Assembly: GCA_964352475.1 (NCBI GenBank)
Contig: CAYGSL010000002.1
Span: 62,001-126,000, forward strand
Origin: JAUIET01 sp964352475
Lineage (GTDB): Bacteria; Pseudomonadota; Gammaproteobacteria; Pseudomonadales; JAUIET01
DNA length: 64,000 bases
Direction of reading: 5' to 3'
Shown: positions 61,741 through 64,000 of the stretch, one piece after another
How the letters are laid out: every line of letters begins with the position of its first letter
How positions within the stretch are numbered: the first letter of the stretch is position 1
Program-made: the position numbers and the translations under genes
Notes under the pieces: generated by a model
The model's database searches: none
Told to the model about the DNA's origin: nothing
What the model saw: the letters and a program-made list of their open reading frames with translations, nothing else

Positions 61741-62472
61741 CTACTTTCTTGTTAGTGAGCTAACAAGAGGAATGGCCATTGAAGGATAATCAGTAATAAC
61801 ACTATCCACACCCATTCGATAAAGCTTCTTCACCACACTAGGTTCATTCACTGTCCAGCACGACACATGCATGCCACCGTCCCGGGCATTCTTGACCAGC
61901 GCTGGTGTGCACAACTTCCAGTGCGCGCAAAAATAATTCAGCCCGAGCGTAGTAGCGGTCTTTAAATCACCTTTCGCGGTAGCAACTATACCGCGTTCGA
62001 TATGTGGCGCCAGCTCACCAACAAAGCGCAACACATTGGTATTGGAAGAGGTAATAATAATTCGCTTGGCGTCTTTCTTTTTGGCAAAGCGTTCGCTGAG
62101 CATTTCTGCCATGCGCTGCATATCGCGCTTGCTGCCAGGTTTTACTTCTAGCTGATATTTTTTAAGTTCAGGTGTGGAGCTTAATAGTTTCTCCAGGCTT
62201 GGTATGCCGATTAGTTTTTTGCCTGGCCACTGCGGGCCGAAGCGATTGGCGGTCATTTGTTGTAGTTGTTTTGCAGTGTGTGCAGAGACTTTGCCCTTCT
62301 TGTTTGTGGTGCGGTTAACGGTGCCGTCGTGCACGATAACTATTTGACCGTCGCTGGAAAACTGCAGGTCTACTTCTATTCGCCTGACACCTCGCTCGAT
62401 GGCGTGTTTGCAACCGGCGATGGTATTTTCCGGGGCTTCGCCTGCGGCACCTCTGTGACCATAAACTTGCAT
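61741..62472 (-). CDS. Glycerophosphodiester phosphodiesterase
   Basis: 243-residue GDPD-family enzyme producing glycerol-3-phosphate and an alcohol. The active site is YGHRGAAGEAPENTI with the metal ligands Glu and Asp in RIEVDLQFSSDG and VIVHDGTVNRTT. No signal peptide is visible, so it is probably cytosolic and UgpQ-like rather than periplasmic GlpQ. It is 24 bp downstream of the metallopeptidase gene on the same strand. Confidence 0.92.
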   Translation of the reverse strand: MQVYGHRGAAGEAPENTIAGCKHAIERGVRRIEVDLQFSSDGQIVIVHDGTVNRTTNKKGKVSAHTAKQLQQMTANRFGPQWPGKKLIGIPSLEKLLSSTPELKKYQLEVKPGSKRDMQRMAEMLSERFAKKKDAKRIIITSSNTNVLRFVGELAPHIERGIVATAKGDLKTATTLGLNYFCAHWKLCTPALVKNARDGGMHVSCWTVNEPSVVKKLYRMGVDSVITDYPSMAIPLVSSLTRK

Positions 62473-62496
62473 TTTATCGCTCCTGGTTGGATAGCT

Positions 62497-63201
62497 TTAG
62501 TGCAGTGCTAGCACTTTGTGTTCATTGGCGCGTAGCCATTTCTGTGCGACTTTCCGTTCAGGGCATATGCTGTCTACTGCGGACCAATACGCGCGCGAGT
62601 GGTTCATGTGTACCAGGTGGCAAACTTCGTGGGCTACCAGATAACGCACGACCTCAGGTGGGCCCAGCATGATTAGCCAGTTGAATTGTATGTCGCCTTC
62701 GCGGGTGCAATGGCCCCAGCGTGATTTGGTTTTCTTGAATTTTATATTCCGAAGCTTATGGGCAACCTGGGCTTGCTGGGCTAAATCTTTGGCCAGTGGG
62801 GTGATGTAGTCTGTGGCTTGTGCTTTTAACCAGCGATGAAATTCACTTGCGGCATCGGTAAACAAGTCGTCGGCGGGAAGAATCAGTTCCTTCCCACAGA
62901 TATCGGTTTCAGCATTGGCTACGTGTTTGATCTGCAGCGATTCGCCAAGATACGGAATGTTTGCGCCATCGCGCAGGCTGTATTGTTCGCTCTTGCGTTG
63001 CTGCTCGGCGAGTAACTGTTGTTCTATCCATTCGCGCTTTTCATGCACGAACTGTTTGATCCAGTAGTTTGGGGTGCGGTTGGGTACGCGCACTTCGGCT
63101 TTGCCGTTGCGTACGTAAATAACGGCGGATTTTCTTCGGGAGCGTTGTACCTCAACGTCGAAGGGCAATTCGGGTTTTATTTTCAGGCTGGAGCCGAGCA
63201 T
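62497..63201 (-). CDS. YgjP-like metallopeptidase (DUF45/M48-related)
   Basis: 234-residue protein of the YgjP family. The zinc-binding HExxH is HEVCHL in YLVAHEVCHLVHMNHS, with a downstream third ligand region including the final His/Glu. KTKSRWGHCTREGDIQFNW is the second family motif. Family members are predicted metallopeptidases, often near genes for DNA repair or restriction-linked functions. Substrate is unknown. It lies 27 bp after recQ on the same strand. Confidence 0.85.
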   Translation of the reverse strand: MLGSSLKIKPELPFDVEVQRSRRKSAVIYVRNGKAEVRVPNRTPNYWIKQFVHEKREWIEQQLLAEQQRKSEQYSLRDGANIPYLGESLQIKHVANAETDICGKELILPADDLFTDAASEFHRWLKAQATDYITPLAKDLAQQAQVAHKLRNIKFKKTKSRWGHCTREGDIQFNWLIMLGPPEVVRYLVAHEVCHLVHMNHSRAYWSAVDSICPERKVAQKWLRANEHKVLALH

Positions 63202-63228
63202 ATCTATAAACGTTTTCGTAAGCTGTGC

Positions 63229-64000
63229 CTATAGAGAAATATTTTCGCCATAACCGTGGCCAAAGCCGCTGGATGGGTCTTGAAACGATTGTATAACTTC
63301 CAGAAATTCGCTGCCGTATTTTTCAAGCTTGGCATCACCCACGCCGTTGAGTTGCAGGAAGGCGCTTGGGGACAGTGGTCGGTACTCCATCATTTCCATT
63401 AGGGTTGCGTCATGAAAAATAACGTATGGCGGCACACCTTGTGTTTCGGCAAGTTTGGTGCGGGTTTCTTTCAATGCATCCCACAGTTGATGATCCGATT
63501 CGCTTAGCTCACCATACTGGCCTTTGGATTTCTTATTGCGTGGTTTTTTGCGCAGTGCTTCCTTGGTGTCTTTGCGCATAAAAATGGTTTCTTCACCACG
63601 TAAGATAGAGCGGCATTTATCGCTGAGCTTAAGCGCGCCAAAGGCGTCGAAGTCTACTTCCAGATAAGAGCGTGCGACTAATTGCCGGAACACTGAACGC
63701 CATTGGTTGGCGTCCAGGTCTTTGCCTATGCCGTATGTGCTTAAGGCATCGTGCCCCCACTGCCTAACCTTGTCGGTGTCGCCGCCGCGCAATACGTCAA
63801 TGATATGGCTTACACCAAAACGTTGACCGCTGCGATATACACAAGACAAGGCTTTCTGTGCGGCTTCAGTGCCATCCCAGGTTTCGATGGGGTTAATGCA
63901 GGCATCACAGTTGCCGCATTGTTCAGGACTGTTTTCATCGAAATACTGCAACAGCGCATGCCTACGACAGGAGGTAATTTCGCACAGGCCAAGCATCGCG
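63229..64000 (-). CDS. recQ: ATP-dependent DNA helicase RecQ, 3' part only
   Basis: The gene enters from the right edge, so only about 256 C-terminal residues are visible. They include the zinc-binding cysteines in EITSCRRHALLQYF and CGNCDACINP, the RQC winged helix (SHIIDVLRGGDTDKVRQWGHD) and the HRDC domain (SESDHQLWDALKETRTKLAE). RecQ unwinds DNA 3'-5' in recombination and fork repair. The helicase core lies outside this window. The HRDC domain and length suit E. coli-type RecQ. Confidence 0.93.
   Translation of the reverse strand, partial: AMLGLCEITSCRRHALLQYFDENSPEQCGNCDACINPIETWDGTEAAQKALSCVYRSGQRFGVSHIIDVLRGGDTDKVRQWGHDALSTYGIGKDLDANQWRSVFRQLVARSYLEVDFDAFGALKLSDKCRSILRGEETIFMRKDTKEALRKKPRNKKSKGQYGELSESDHQLWDALKETRTKLAETQGVPPYVIFHDATLMEMMEYRPLSPSAFLQLNGVGDAKLEKYGSEFLEVIQSFQDPSSGFGHGYGENISL

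Overview
The window is about 64 kb of chromosome from a free-living gammaproteobacterium of about 50% GC. Gene order closely follows Pseudomonas: argH / algZ-algR / hemCDXY, lptM-lysA-dapF-DUF484-xerC-yigB, trxA / rho / Rsd-AlgQ / FKBP / gshA, and rep, ubiK, glnK and cytochrome c5. The Tat-exported DUF1501 protein, one PEP-CTERM and one GlyGly-CTERM sorting signal, a TRAP transporter and a TorF-family porin suggest a marine or aquatic relative (Cellvibrionales/Halieaceae-like). The lineage is inferred. No rRNA, tRNA, IS element, prophage or CRISPR array was seen.

Layout. 1-7.8 kb: partial lipoprotein, membrane class III adenylate cyclase, cytochrome c5, NlpC/P60 lipoprotein, Rep helicase, REC-GGDEF-EAL protein, acetyltransferase. 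7.8-13 kb: DUF1501/DUF1800 export pair, comM, ubiK. 13-14.7 kb: nitrogen module (porin and PII protein) behind a sigma-54 promoter, then a SutA-like protein. 14.8-20.9 kb: lysine, cell-wall and chromosome-dimer operon, then argH. 20.9-27.2 kb: AlgZ/AlgR two-component system and the heme genes hemCDXY. 27.3-27.6 kb: two copies of an unusual 112-bp hairpin repeat. 27.6-30 kb: HIT protein, rho, trxA. 30.1-35.5 kb: TVP38 protein, flavin disulfide oxidoreductase, DUF1214, GFA, DUF3224 and threonine aldolase. 35.5-37.4 kb: MATE exporter and carbonic anhydrase. 37.5-41.3 kb: secreted choice-of-anchor B / YtkA-like / di-heme peroxidase cluster. 41.4-49 kb: DUF4124, FKBP, WD40, Rsd/AlgQ, FliL-like, gshA, a tiny PEP-CTERM protein with a sigma-54 promoter, DUF2513, and an EAL protein with a degenerate GGDEF. 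49-55.5 kb: uvrD, TRAP transporter split around yciA, yaaA. 55.5-61.6 kb: argS, plsC, a hydrolase, leuA and a divergent Lrp-type regulator. 61.6-61.7 kb: third copy of the hairpin repeat. 61.7-64 kb: glycerophosphodiesterase, YgjP-type metallopeptidase, and the 3' part of recQ.

The most striking non-genic signal is the 112-bp repeat. Each of three copies has 30-nt inverted arms and a 52-nt loop. The loop and arm ends are conserved, while the arm interiors differ completely between copies yet stay self-complementary. All copies lie between convergent gene ends. Other signals outside the genes are two sigma-54 promoters (one with NtrC-like sites), a perfect-core CRP/Vfr-type site upstream of rho, and a dyad operator at the lrp/leuA divergent promoter.
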